From NCBI GenBank assembly GCA_001557505.1, contig LSAX01000002.1, forward strand, positions 4,712,001 through 4,776,000: a stretch of DNA of 64,000 nt. Direction: 5' to 3'. The translations under genes and the position numbers were made by a program. Shown here in pieces: positions 48,939 to 63,813 of the stretch (position 1 is the stretch's first letter; the number at the start of each line of letters is the position of its first letter). Below the pieces are notes generated by a model, which was given only the letters and a program-made list of their open reading frames with translations, made no database searches and was not told the origin of the DNA. This DNA comes from Reticulascus tulasneorum. Lineage: Eukaryota; Ascomycota; Sordariomycetes; Glomerellales; Reticulascaceae.

Positions 48939-51033
48939 ATGTTGCCGAGCTTTAATCCTCGGAACAACTCTGCAAAGATGTCTACTTTACTGCCCCGGAT
49001 TGTCAGGGTTTCCTATTCCGTTATCGTAGGATTTCTGCGCACATGGATAATAGGAGTCATCACTATCGGCAATTTTGCAACTTCCAGTACAGCCTGGCTC
49101 ACCCGCAGATTATACACGGTGGTCGGCCGCAAATCCGAACAGGAGGATGACCTGAGCAAGCTCGTGCGCAGATTGACAGAAGCTTGCCAGAACTTGGTGC
49201 CGCCGACCGAAGACAGCAAACAGGCGTTCACTCCCCTGGAGCAGCTGAACATGACAGCGGCAGCATCGATATACACACCGCTCAAGAAGACTGAGATTCG
49301 CTTAGTCAAGGTCCATCCCGGGGCGGCCGGTGATGCGGTCCTGTGCTCCGTGTTCAATGTCCAAAACCCATCGGCCCAGGCATATGCCGCCCTTTCGTAC
49401 GTCTGTATGTGTAGACATTCATCCCATTGCAAACAGCAAAACGTCATTGCTGACTGTAACGCCAGGGGGAAGTCAGTCAAAACCGAAGACCATCCATCTC
49501 GACGGTCACCCATGGTACATAACCCCAAATCTGGAGTCCGCCTTGCTCCAGCTCCGCAGTCCGCATGAGCCCGTGATCCTCTGGATTGATGCCATCGCCA
49601 TCAACCAGACAGACATTCCAGAACGCAATCATCAAGTCTCAATCATGCGAGATATATACGCAGGGGCTGACAGGACAGTCATTTGTCTCGACCCGGCAGA
49701 CGGTGAGGTCGTGGACCTCTTTCTTGATCTTACCGAGCTTCTTGGCGGCCAACCTGATCTCGTTGCCCGTCTTCAACCCGAAATACTACCCCCGTGGCTT
49801 AACCACTCCGTCACAGAGGTCGGCCGTCTCAGCTACTGGGAGAGAGTATGGGTCACGCAGGAGGTCATGTACTCCCGCAACTTGACCATCATCCACAAAG
49901 GTCGGATACTGCCGTATGATGTCTTTACTCATTCGTGGAACCTAATCGGAAATCGTCTGAAGTCTGAGGTTCAGAACGCTGAGTCGGAAGAACACAGGCT
50001 GAAAATGGTAGCTCTCGGTAGCTTCATGCGGTCGTTTGGCCCTGTCACTCTCCCGCGCCCTGGGAGCGCCTCCGACGGAGAATACATCACTCTGGATTCG
50101 TGGATGGAGTCGATTCAGCACAAAAGATCAACCGATCTGCGTGACATCGTATTCGGATATCATGGCTGCTTCCCGCCCGACATTCGCGATCGCATCAAGA
50201 TTGACTATTCCTCACCCGCAGACCTAGTATGGGCGGCGATGACACGGCTCGCAATCGAGCACACGGGCAGGCTCGACTTGATTCTCGGCCAGCATAGCTA
50301 CGAGCGAACACTAGCCGGTATTCCATCCTGGGTACCGCAGTGGTCAGCACCCCATCAGACGGATCTTAGTGCTGCTACCGGCTTTAGGTATATGAAGTAT
50401 ACGGCAGGTGGAAGTATGCCCGCCAAGTGCAGGTTTTTAGGCTTGGGGAGGGTCCTGCAAGCTTCTGGGGTCGAGATTGGTGATGTGCACATTGTGCCGC
50501 AGCCCGGTTTTAAGACTGTACGTATTGGCGACCGCGATGCCATGTTTGACTGGCTGAAGAGCATTACAACCGTCGAGATCAACGAACACTTTCACCGCCT
50601 ACGACGCTATTTCGGTATCTGCTCAACTGTTGGTCCTAGTACGCACGGCTTCATCGATGCCTTCTCGGCTGGAACTGATCGTTCGGAATGGCAGGTCGAG
50701 GAAAGTCTCGCTGAACGCGGCGACCTAATTCCAGAGCGCGCGCGAGGCATAAATGTTATGGTGCATCATTTCGGTCGAAGAATGTTCTCCTATCGTGCCT
50801 CTGGGGACCTTGGTGCAAAAGATGGCGTCAGCTACGGCCTGGGGCCAGGTGCTTTGATACCTGGAGACAAGATTTGCGTCCTTCTGGGGTGTTCGGTTCC
50901 TATTGCGTTGAGGGAGGTCGGTCAGTATCATATTTTGCTTGGAGACGTATACCTGCCCGGCTATATGACGGGGGAGGCACTTGAAGGCATTGAGAGCGGG
51001 AAGAAAATCCCAATACAGCTGTCGATCAACTAG
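48939..51033 (+). CDS. HET-domain (heterokaryon incompatibility) protein
   Basis: Two exons (48,939-49,404 and 49,466-51,033) give 677 residues in phase. The 61-nt intron falls inside the HET signature and its removal restores AYAALSYVWGS. After it come the other two HET blocks: ILWIDAIAINQTDIPERNHQ and MRDIYAGADRTVICLD, then YWERVWVTQEV. HET domains mediate non-self recognition and programmed cell death in filamentous ascomycetes, although most paralogues have no proven incompatibility role. The N-terminus contains a hydrophobic stretch (about residues 22-60). The ATG at 48,939 is chosen as the first in frame; one 12 codons later (MSTLLPR) may also serve. Confidence 0.9.
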
Positions 51034-51657
51034 GCTCAAAGCCTGGTCGAAGCTTTTAGTACTGTACGAGAGGTTCAAGCAATAATATAACCGTGGCGTT
51101 CCTTGAAACCCAACCTTACTGTAGTCTCCTCCACTGACGTCTCCTACTCTTGTAGATGCACTCGGAGAAGCCACATGTCAATTCATAGGCTTAAATTCTA
51201 AAAGCAGTTCTTTTGAATAGATGGATAATCTGAATTCTGGTTGATATTATGAAGATTAAGTTCCAGATCGGAGCTCTGCGGCTCACCAAAGCCAAATTCT
51301 CATCTGCCACAAAGAGACAGGCCCTACGAATCATATGGTTAAAGGAACTATCGTAGCATATGAGCTTTAGCCCAGAAGCTTCTTACAAAGGCAGGCCTCA
51401 GCTTACCTTATGTTTACTGAGTAGTTGTCATGCTCACTCGTCGGGGTGTAGCGGGGGATATGTGAGATGTGCTGTGACCTGCTATTGTCAACCCGGAGCA
51501 GCTGGGTTCCTACAGCAGGCCGCGACATTGAAATAATAGTAATGAGGTCTAAACTGCAGGTATGCTATGGTTCTTTGTATGCGGAGGTCTGCACTCGGCT
51601 ATCATCCATGTCCATCTACAGCAGATATAAGTCAAAACTGAAACCCAAGCCCCACAA
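51034..51657. other. Convergent intergenic region, nothing recognised
   Basis: About 620 bp between the converging HET and SnoaL-like genes. No gene or repeat is seen. Confidence 0.55.
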
Positions 51658-52101
51658 CTACGACTTCTGCTTAGCATCAAGTGCATCCTGAAACTTAGTT
51701 CTCCACGCTCCTGTTGTCAAGCTATCTATGAACTCAACAACTCCATCGACCTTCTTCCCGTCCTCGCTCAATGTTATGATCCAGAGATACTCATTCTCAT
51801 ACACGCCCACTTCTGTCTCCCCATAGGCCTGGAGGTACAAAACAACCTTCCGCGTAACCTCATCAATCACGGGCTCGTGGCCGTCTGCTGGTTGCATACG
51901 GAACTTTGGCATCGCAGCTCGCATTTTCCTCACTTCCGCTGCGAACTCAGCGTTGCTGCGTGGGGCAGTTTGTAGGGATGCGGGGCGGATGTGATGCTTG
52001 CATTGGGTACTGCAGTGTCTGAGTACGGATTCAGGAGTGAATTCATCCAGAGACTCCAAAAACAACTGGGCGGTTTGGAGGAGCTGTGGTCTGAGAGCCA
52101 T
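51658..52101 (-). CDS. SnoaL/NTF2-like small protein
   Basis: A single-exon protein of 147 residues starting at the ATG at 52,101 (MALRPQLLQTAQLFLESLDE). The pattern is that of the cone-shaped NTF2/SnoaL fold: an N-terminal helix pair, a CKHHIRP segment, a Met/Pro-rich turn, and strands VVLYLQAYGETEV, YENEYLWIITLSEDGKKVDG and VVEFIDSLTTGAW. Members of this fold in fungi serve as cyclases, dehydratases or isomerases in secondary metabolism, or are uncharacterised. No signal peptide is seen. Nothing in the neighbours fixes a reaction. Confidence 0.75.
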   Translation of the reverse strand: MALRPQLLQTAQLFLESLDEFTPESVLRHCSTQCKHHIRPASLQTAPRSNAEFAAEVRKMRAAMPKFRMQPADGHEPVIDEVTRKVVLYLQAYGETEVGVYENEYLWIITLSEDGKKVDGVVEFIDSLTTGAWRTKFQDALDAKQKS

Positions 52102-53226
52102 TGCGAGGATCTTTTTCTGCAAGGATATCACTAGACTTGTCCAAGACTATCATTGACATGACCAGTAAAATAGTATTGTAACCGGCTTTGTAAGTAAGGA
52201 ATCTTGTGATAGGGTGAAGAGTTAACAGATATTGGTCGTGGCAATTGATGGAGAGCGACGAGATATTTATAAGATGATTTGGCGATACAATATGTCGTGT
52301 AAGCTTGATAAAGTAATTAGAGGTCTGGAGTTGTAGCTACACAAAGTACATGTGCTTAAGTCAGCTTTCAATTATTAATCGTCAATCAAGGTGGCAGGGT
52401 ATGTTACAATAGCCTATCTCGGTGTCTTTGGCCAAGGGTGATAATTACAATGCAACACACACTCACACTCTCATCCGTCTTTAGCGTAGGGTAATTGATG
52501 GAATGCTGTGTCGGTCAGATCCGGGAATTGAGAATTCACCAATCAAAGTCGCCAGATTCAATAACCTGTCTGCAAAGAAACGAGACATACTCGTTTCTCA
52601 TTCTTCACAAAGTGATTGCTCATTGCGGTTCGAACAGCACCGAGGCAGCACCGCTGCCAGATGGTCCATCGATTGCAAAACCAACGGGAAGTGCCCTGTT
52701 TAGCAACATCGTCTTAGGAACGGGGAAAGCCCTGGAGTTGAGAGCGAGACATTAACGCTGCTGACTGCGGGGGAAAACCACGGACGCCACGACGGCACCG
52801 GCGAAAACAGGGGCTGTGAATCACCTCGTTACAACGAGCGAGGCACGACACCTCAACTACATGAGATCATACAATCATCCATATATTAAACAAAAGCCGT
52901 CGCCCTCGCGTAGACCTACAGGCCACTAGTCCCCTGTTTCCCCTTTTCTTTCGATCGTCGCGCATCATGCCTTTTCCAACATGGTGGCATGACATTCGGT
53001 TTTCTCTCCTCAAGAGTTTCTGGTCTTTCCTCTAAGTGAACCGACACGTCGTCCCATGTTCCCTCTAGGTGGCGCTTCTCCCCGTCGTCGCTGACCTCGA
53101 ATACACATTAGACAGCCGTGCTCTCGTCCCACCAGATATTCGACAGTCCTGTTTCAGGTTATCACGACCAGGCGATACGATACGACACTTCAGGTCTATT
53201 GCCGAAAAGGTGCTCATGATATCCCT
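52102..53226. other. Intergenic, nothing recognised
   Basis: About 1.1 kb upstream of the SnoaL-like gene and downstream of the mannosidase. No supportable gene or repeat. Confidence 0.5.
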
Positions 53227-55011
<1,785 letters not shown>

Positions 55012-57733
55012 GATGGGGAACGGCTGAAAACCGATCGAAATCGCGTTGGCTTCAGCATCGCGAATTTTGAGTTGTTCGTTCACAAGGGGTACCACGTAAG
55101 CGGTCTGTTGGCATGTTGGCTTGGCATGCAGTCCTGGTTCCCGTTGGCATGACCGGTACGACCGTTTGATCGAACCATCCCTTGGCGCCGATCGAATCAG
55201 AGCTATTGGCTGATGCGGCCCGCGGCCAGGCTAAATTATCAAGGCACCATGTCCGTTCGGTCTTCCAACAATTCCAACAATGTACCTATGAGGCTGTGCC
55301 CGAAAATGTTGAGGTGCCAACCGCCGGGTGATTAAAATGCAGCGTCTGCGGCGACCATTTTTGGGCCAGGCGTCAAACCAGCGACCTGGATCCTAGCCTT
55401 AGACGCCTGCTACGCTTTCTAAGACTAAATCCGTTTTGGTGGCCACTTGAATGCTGTCAATTATTAATGCAGATTTCTACATCGGGACAGTCAGCACCAA
55501 AAAAGGCTATTGAAAAGTACAGCCATTCACAGAAGCTGGAGTTCAAATTGAGGAGGGAGCTGCGGGGAAGCATAGGTTCGTTGTCAGGGGCTTTGGTGCG
55601 GGGGGCCCCTCACCGAGTTCGGTTATAAGTACCTAAGGTACTACGTTAAGGAGGTACCTTGCCTTGGGGATTAGGGGATGCAAAAACGAAATAGTTGGTT
55701 CGCCCACGCACATCAACATCAAGCACAGCACGTAATCGTCATTATTTTAGCAAATATTATGCAGATGGTATTAAAGTATCGCCTTGTATAGTTATGGTTA
55801 TGCCGTGCTCAATTCCATGCGAATTGCTGTTCGTTCACGCGGTCCAGAACCTGCTATGCGGTCCGCTTCGTCAGCAACAAACGTTCTTCAGCAGTTAAGG
55901 CCCATCCATGCTACGGCTTCGGTGAGAGATGTTAGAGGAGAGATAAGGCTGCGTTTGCAGTTCCCAGACGGCAATATCCGCTTTATCTTCTGATGAACTG
56001 AGCCCCTTGTTCAACCAGTGGGATTGGCACGACTTCCCCGGTTCATGCCGGATGCGAGGTCAAGCAGAGAGCCAGCAAGATTGAAGAAACCAACCTAGTC
56101 TAAGGCCAAGAAACGGACGGTGGTATCTCCAAGCAGTCAGCACCCCTTCCTATTTGGGGATTTAAGTTGCGACGCACCCCAACCACACGCCATTAGCACA
56201 CCCGGTCTGAAATCTGCCCACATACGAATTACCACAAGTTACCTAATTTAAATTGTTAATTCCTATATCGTTACAGCGCTGACACAATTGCGGTCAAAAG
56301 GTATAAGTGGCTTGGCTGTGAGTCTCCTACAGGTCGGTCGGTGTGGTGCTACCCCAAAAGGAGGCGGCGTAGCCACGACGGCTCCTGTTTTAGTACTGCC
56401 TTTTTGCCGTTCTAAGTACGTACTTTCCGCTAATACTGGTACGTTCGTTCTTTTGGTTCCATTTTTTGGCACCTGTATTGCTTCGCTGACACTTGCAGCA
56501 ATTTATATCTGGCGGCCATGACGGCAGTGGGATGAACCATATGTGCTCCATTCTTGGCTCCGTGTTCTCGGTCTGGCGGCCGGTCTACCGATATCGATGA
56601 CAAACACCTGGTCTCGTCAGGCACATTTAGTAGTACCGCCGCAAAGCCCCGTCTAATTCATCTTCGGTGTAGGCATCTTGCACTGGATTCTGGCGCCCTG
56701 ACATCTCGAAAAGGCAGCCAACATGCGATAGGTCTTGGACGGCCGCGGAGAAGTTTGGACACTGGACTTGGCAGTTCGTATCACTACTCTGGATATTCCA
56801 AATTGAGCATCTCTCCAACACTTCCCCCTAAGGCTTTTTGGGGTCATATAGGGAGAAGTTAACGCTAGAATCCTGATGGATCGGCCGTGGGTTGTTTAGT
56901 ATGTGCCCACAGACTTGTTCATATTCTAAACCGGCTGCTACATCATATAATGTGCATATATATCTGTTGCAACAAGTTGCCCTTCTATACATTGTATGCT
57001 GTAATAATTTTCCAAGCCACAGGGCTTTCTGGTGGCTCACCAATAGCCATCGTCGCTACAGGAGGGCGGCCCTGTGGAGTTGGAGAGCGAATGCGCACGC
57101 AGCAAGTATCTTCCGCGTCTATCCACCCATGAGAGCTTCCAGAAATTCGGCACGGCTCATGTAATCTATCTATCCGGCAGTTATAAAAGCTGGGTCCATC
57201 GTCGCCTTACGCTGATGGATGGGGGCCGCCCCCACTCCCATTTACGGTACTCATCTTGCGAAATCAAAGTTCATGCTACACAGGCGGTGTTGCTTGTGGC
57301 CAGAATCTCCTGCGCTGGAAACAGTTGCCAGTATATAGTCTTGGCAGCAGGAGTTCCTGGCAGGCTGTGCCGCACAATAACTTAGGTGAACTGATGGAAC
57401 GAGGTCAAAGAGCATTGCCTCTCCAATGGGTTAAGTAGATGAATGCTCACATCTGACAAAGAGCTGAGTGATGGTGCGCCTCTGCTGGCGGCCCGCGATG
57501 AGATTTGAAAGTTCGGTTCCGATGATTGATTGGAGGTCAATATTCAATGCTACCGAGATGGATGTATGACCATCTTTGCCATGGGTCCGCGAGACGGTAT
57601 ATATCTGATGCTGCTCAGCGTCTCTCATCACATCAACAATCAATTCTCATCTCAAACTCTTCTCTATGCTTCCAACTCCTGATTAAATTCTTCTGTTCCT
57701 ATACCTCATACTTTCGTACGAACCTAGGCAGAT
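55012..57733. other. Long intergenic region, nothing recognised
   Basis: About 2.7 kb of ordinary composition without a supportable gene. A 20-bp word (tttggggatttaagttgcga, 56,153-56,172) recurs with one change at 60,390-60,409. Short frames here show no domains. Confidence 0.5.
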
Positions 57734-59625
<1,892 letters not shown>

Positions 59626-61010
59626 TGTATCACAATCAGCTTCTAGGCGCTCCTTGAGAGTGACGTCACGCGGGATCCCAACCTAGGTCCAATTCAATTG
59701 ACTATATGGGAAAAAGAGATTTTGACGTGATGCGAATGTGCAGCCAGCAGAAGGCTCAGTCGCCTCTTTTATGCACTGATTAAGCTCCTAAACGGGCGTC
59801 GAACGAGGAAGCGCGCAATTCCTACCAGACTGCTAAGCAATTTGCATGACTGTTTGACGGTTTCATTTGATAGATGGAAATACGCAGTTTTTCGATGTTT
59901 CTTTTAATCGTGTAATATACAGTAGGAGCGGTTCGCAGACAGAGAAACTAGGGTATGGTTAGTCTCAGGTTCTGCAAACGTTGCGAAAGGGTGAAACCTA
60001 GACAAAGATGGAAACTTGACCCTAGCCGATTATGATTCCCATTCCATTGAGCTAGTTCAAATGTAGGCCGCAGGACTAAACGCAGACACAGACTTACGAA
60101 GATTAAAAGAATAACCTAACAACGTGGAAAGAGGCATATCCATGGTGAAGGGCTAGTAAAATTCAAAATACTGCGCGAACCATAACGTCCACAGTCTCAG
60201 ATATACTTCCTAACCCCGAAATAGCAGCGTATTTGGTCTCAATTGAGTGCTGCATGTATTTGCGCCAGTAACGCAGACTTAGCTGTGGGTGCTTGCTGTG
60301 GATATGCACAACATCTTCGTGCCAAGCGTCAAGTTAACATGTCCAATCTAATCAACTAGGTACCCCAAAGCAACTGCCTCCCTTTCTGGTTTGGGGATTC
60401 AAGTTGCGAGGGCCGATATCCCGTCCTGATCATTGGTATGCTATAACTTGGGACGATCGGATGCCTGGCCGACGGACAGGGAGCGGGACTATTCGGGAAT
60501 ACATCAGATCTTACCACGCAGCATTTCCTGATTTGGGGGTTAAGGGTTACACAACCATCACATCATGCCTCAATATCTGCAAGGCGCTAATGCCGTGGAA
60601 GCGAGCCCCTAAATTCGACTACCACCGGACTTCGCATATCCTTACACATGCCTCCATTCAACGACTAGGGATCTACACAAAGCTCGGATTCCTTTCTTAC
60701 TGCTACTTGCCCTGGCTTCAGAATGTAATCAAACAAAGTAGCAGATTTCCGTCGCTGGGAACTAGCTAGTCCTCTTGCCAGTTTTAAGTACCCGTGCTCG
60801 TTTGACACACTATCAGATGAGAACTAGCTAGTCCTCTTGCCAGTTTTAAGTACCCGTGCTTGTTTGACACACCATCAGATGAGATATCCTACCAAAATGT
60901 GCGTCGCTATGATAAATGACGCTTAGGAATCACACTACCCGCTCCTACATCTCATCGATGTCATATGATGATTAATTCAATATCTGGGTCATCGAGGACC
61001 TGTCACGAAA
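59626..61010. other. Convergent intergenic region with a tandem duplication
   Basis: About 1.4 kb between the esterase and the UstYa-type gene. It contains a 62-bp tandem duplication (60,759-60,882) and the second copy of the 20-bp word seen at 56,153. One frame at 60,404-60,769 is open but has no recognisable domain. Confidence 0.5.
60759..60882. repeat. 62-bp tandem duplication
   Basis: Two adjacent copies (60,759-60,820 and 60,821-60,882) starting gaactagctagtcctcttgc and ending cagatga, differing at two positions (C/T transitions). Confidence 0.9.
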
Positions 61011-61945
61011 TTAGGATATGTTCACGCAAATCGGGACGTGGCAACTTACACTTCTTTCCAGTGCCCATTGGTTGATCTTGTCCCAGTTCTTGCATGTCCT
61101 TTGAACCTCGAAATGCGGATTGTAGGCAATCTTGCCCTCCCATGTGGTTCGCTCAAAGGTCATCGGTGTGATGTCTGCACAACATTGGATGCTCTGACGG
61201 ATATCGTTAATGCAATGTGCTACCGTTTATGATTAGTATATTCGCTTCTCATCTTGCATCCTGGAGGATGCTACTCACCTATGTGATGGCTAAACGCTTC
61301 TGGCGATTGACTAGAGCTGTAGTAGTCCGGTTGCAGCGCCATACGCAAGTAGTTGACGCAGTGAAGCTGGTGGTAAACATCCAGCGTAACAATGTATCCG
61401 CCGTTTGCGTGCAGCGCCGCAGTTGGGTAATCGAGCTGCTTTGCCTCCTCCTCCGTAATGCGGACGTATTTTCCTGGGCAATGGGTGGTCAGTTTGTTTT
61501 TCGCGCTGGTAGGCCATGAATTTGTGGGGCTTTGAACAATACCTCTTTCTAACTGATCCCAAGCAGCGTCAATCTCCTCATTTGCTGGACCCGCATAGTA
61601 GATGCGCCGCCCGTCGGTTGTATTCTCGCCATATCCTTGATCGAAACCCTTGCGATGGTACTCCACAAGGTGATTCACAGGAGCTGTTCATGTTAGCTTG
61701 CCAATGATTCAGGCAGTTGGAAGGCGAGTCCTACAATAGTGTTGTGATTCCGAGCCATTACTTTTCTGAGGGGCAGAGTACCGTCCTGCCATAAAACTGG
61801 CGAGAACTGTGAACCCGAAAGATAGAAAGAGAAGTAATCCCGTTGCTTTGCGCTTCTTCTGTTGGAGGATTGGCAAGTCTTCTAGCTCGTCCTGACGGGA
61901 ATATAACAGTCTCTTCCCTTCGAGACCATCCGGTAGAGAAGACAT
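61011..61945 (-). CDS. UstYa-family (DUF3328) oxidase
   Basis: Four exons (61,735-61,945; 61,543-61,683; 61,279-61,473; 61,011-61,219) give 251 residues, the usual size of the family. A cytoplasmic N-terminus precedes one membrane segment (GLLLFLSFGFTVLASFMAG, about residues 36-54). Then come YHRKGFDQGYG, AAWDQLER joined by intron 2 to GKYVRITEEEA, DVYHQLHCVNYLR with HxxHC at 152-156, and, restored across intron 3, HHIAHCINDIRQ with the second HxxHC at 181-185. Two HxxHC motifs are the hallmark of UstYa-type enzymes, copper-dependent or presumed copper-dependent oxidases that macrocyclise or oxidise fungal ribosomal peptides (ustiloxin, asperipin) in the secretory path. It is divergent from the repeat precursor 0.86 kb away, its likely substrate. 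Confidence 0.9.
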
Positions 61946-62801
61946 AATGGTATGTTATGGGAGTCGTCTAGTCAATGCAATGCAGATGAGGTGACAGACA
62001 GCAGAAGTTGTAGCGGTTGGAGGGGATGCCGTAGCTGCACTAATATGGGGTGTTCGGAGTCTTGGGTTGGAGGAGATGTATGAAAACTCGCAAGGTGGAT
62101 TCTACTCGAGGGAGAACACAGAGACGGAAAATAAAGATAGCATCGGAATAGCCGAGCAGTATTCCGTATGTGGTTGTTACAAGCGATTCGACAGAATCAC
62201 ATCAAAGGCTGCCTGCTGGTTGGCGCGGGTTTCCCGCCCGGGTGTCCCCGAGCTTCAGAGTTGCTGATTCAGTAGGTCCGGGAGCAAACAGACCTTGCCC
62301 AAGAATATTGATATATGGAGCCAAGAACTGCGAGATACTTATTGGAATCTGCTGCTTTAGACATGCACGATGCCAATTCGGTCACTTCGTCACATAAAGC
62401 CCCCAAATTAGGATGGATGGGCGGCAGGCCGACGACAAATCACGAACCTCAAATCTTTGCCGGCATAACGTGTTGGTGATGCCGCTGGTAACTGGGGTTC
62501 ACCGCCCAATAGTGACGCTGATAGATGATGCAAGCCATCGGTCCATCACACCTTGTGTTGGTGGACATGTCCGAGCGTCATGTACGGAGAGGAAGGGGAC
62601 CTAAGAGGCCAAGAAGCCAGCCTGTAATGGATTCGATCCGATGCTTACATTTTTCAATGCTTTCAGCCAAGCCTATCAGCTCTTCCATCAAACTATATAG
62701 AGCACAACTACTCCAGCTGCGTTTCCTTTCTTGTAAGTATTGCACACTAGGTACTCAGATATTGAAATCACACTCTACCGAAATAGCCATAAGTACAGAA
62801 G
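61946..62801. promoter_or_regulatory. Divergent promoter of the oxidase and the repeat precursor
   Basis: 856 bp between the ATGs of the two divergent genes. A TATA-like actatatag lies at about 62,692-62,700, roughly 100 bp before the precursor ATG. No coding region is supported here. A shared control region would fit co-expression; this is inference. Confidence 0.5.
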
Positions 62802-63411
62802 ATGAAGAACTTGTCCAAAATTGCCTTTTTGCTGCTGACTGCCGCTACGGCTATCGCGGCGGTGCCAGTCAGTGAGTAGTTCGCCATATTCGCTTGGGCA
62901 GCGATGCTTTTGCTCGAGGGAGTTCAGCGAAAACTAACTATCCCAACCAGGTACTCATCCCATGAGTGATGATGTCGCCTTCGGCAGCCATAAGGATGGC
63001 TATGAGGGAGAGACAAAGAGATCCGAATCTTGTAATTCCGAGTTAAGTCTTTCAGATATGAAGTTGTTCTGACTTCGTTAGATACACATACTATGAGTGA
63101 CGACGTCGCCTTCGGCAGCCACAAGGATGGCTATGAGGGGGAGACAAAGAGATCCGAATCTTGTAATTCCGAGTTAAGTCTTTCAGATATGAAGTTGTTC
63201 TGACTTCGTTAGATACACATACTATGAGTGACGACGTCGCCTTCGGCAGCCACAAGGATGGCTATGAGGGGGAGACAAAGAGATCCGAATCTTGTAATTC
63301 CGATTTAAGTCTTTCAGATATGAGTTTGTTCTGACTTCCTTAGATACGCATACTATGAGTGATGACGTCGCCTTCGGCAGCCACAAGGATGGCTATGAGG
63401 GGGAGTCTTAG
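62802..63411 (+). CDS. Repeat-containing secreted RiPP precursor (dikaritin-like)
   Basis: Five exons (62,802-62,871; 62,951-63,031; 63,082-63,162; 63,213-63,293; 63,344-63,411) give 126 residues in phase. Exon 1 is a signal peptide (MKNLSKIAFLLLTAATAIAA). The rest is four repeats; the full unit is YTHTMSDDVAFGSHKDGYEG followed by ETKR and SES. Lys-Arg after each of the first three repeats is a Kex2 cleavage site; the last repeat ends EGES and stops. The first repeat starts STHP instead of YTHT. Introns 2-4 are each 50 nt and almost identical. Signal peptide, Kex2-separated identical repeats with Tyr/Phe and a neighbouring UstYa-type oxidase match the precursor logic of ustiloxin, phomopsin, asperipin and epichloecyclin pathways; the core differs from those I know. 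A processed pheromone-like peptide is an alternative. Confidence 0.8.
62951..63411 (+). repeat. Four tandem exon-plus-intron units of 131 bp
   Basis: Units start at 62,951, 63,082, 63,213 and 63,344. Each full unit is an 81-bp exon plus a 50-bp intron that begins gtaattccga and ends in ttag with ctgac as likely branch site. The fourth unit is exon only and ends in TAG. Units 2 and 3 have identical exons; the third intron differs from the others at a few positions. The period is not a multiple of three. Confidence 0.9.
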
Positions 63412-63813
63412 CTATCAAGCGCTGAGCAACTTGTTTAGCTGCCTGAACAAGACGCATCAACGTACAACGATAAGGCATGGGCTCAAGTCGATCAAGCGAA
63501 AGCAGGATTCTAGAATTTATCTACATCCACCACGTTCATTTTAAAGCAACTATTACCTCCAAATTGAAGTTCTAATCAGAAGTAATACTTAAGATTGCAA
63601 ATGTATCCTTGCTAGCACAACAACGACCGCAGGTTTCAACTGGTGAAGTTTGAACTTGGGCCTTTAGAGCAAAGCAAGACACAGTGTGGGTGTCACTGAG
63701 GTCGCTAGTGTTGTATTGCTGAGCTTCCTGACACCTGTCTTTACTTTGTGTACGTAGCACTCGAATGTCCAGTCCCGACAAATCTCTAATTGAAATGAAA
63801 TCACCGTCGCCAT
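63412..63813. other. Downstream region of the precursor, nothing recognised
   Basis: About 400 bp after the precursor stop. It may hold the precursor 3' UTR and, on the minus strand, the 3' end of the gene entering from the right edge. No repeat unit continues past 63,411. Confidence 0.5.

Noticed and set aside
55784..55993. Small open frame in the long intergenic region
   Set aside because: Seventy codons without any motif or signal peptide; expected by chance in 2.7 kb.
62951..63411. A CRISPR-like or simple VNTR array
   Set aside because: Units are contiguous 131-bp exon-plus-intron blocks with coding phase, splice signals and a shared signal-peptide exon upstream; there are no unique spacers, and the organism is a fungus.
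62802..63411. Mating pheromone precursor of the alpha-factor type
   Set aside because: Kex2-separated repeats fit, but the core is long and acidic, the residues after Lys-Arg are SES rather than the usual X-Ala/X-Pro dipeptides, and the neighbour is a UstYa-type oxidase. Kept only as an alternative.
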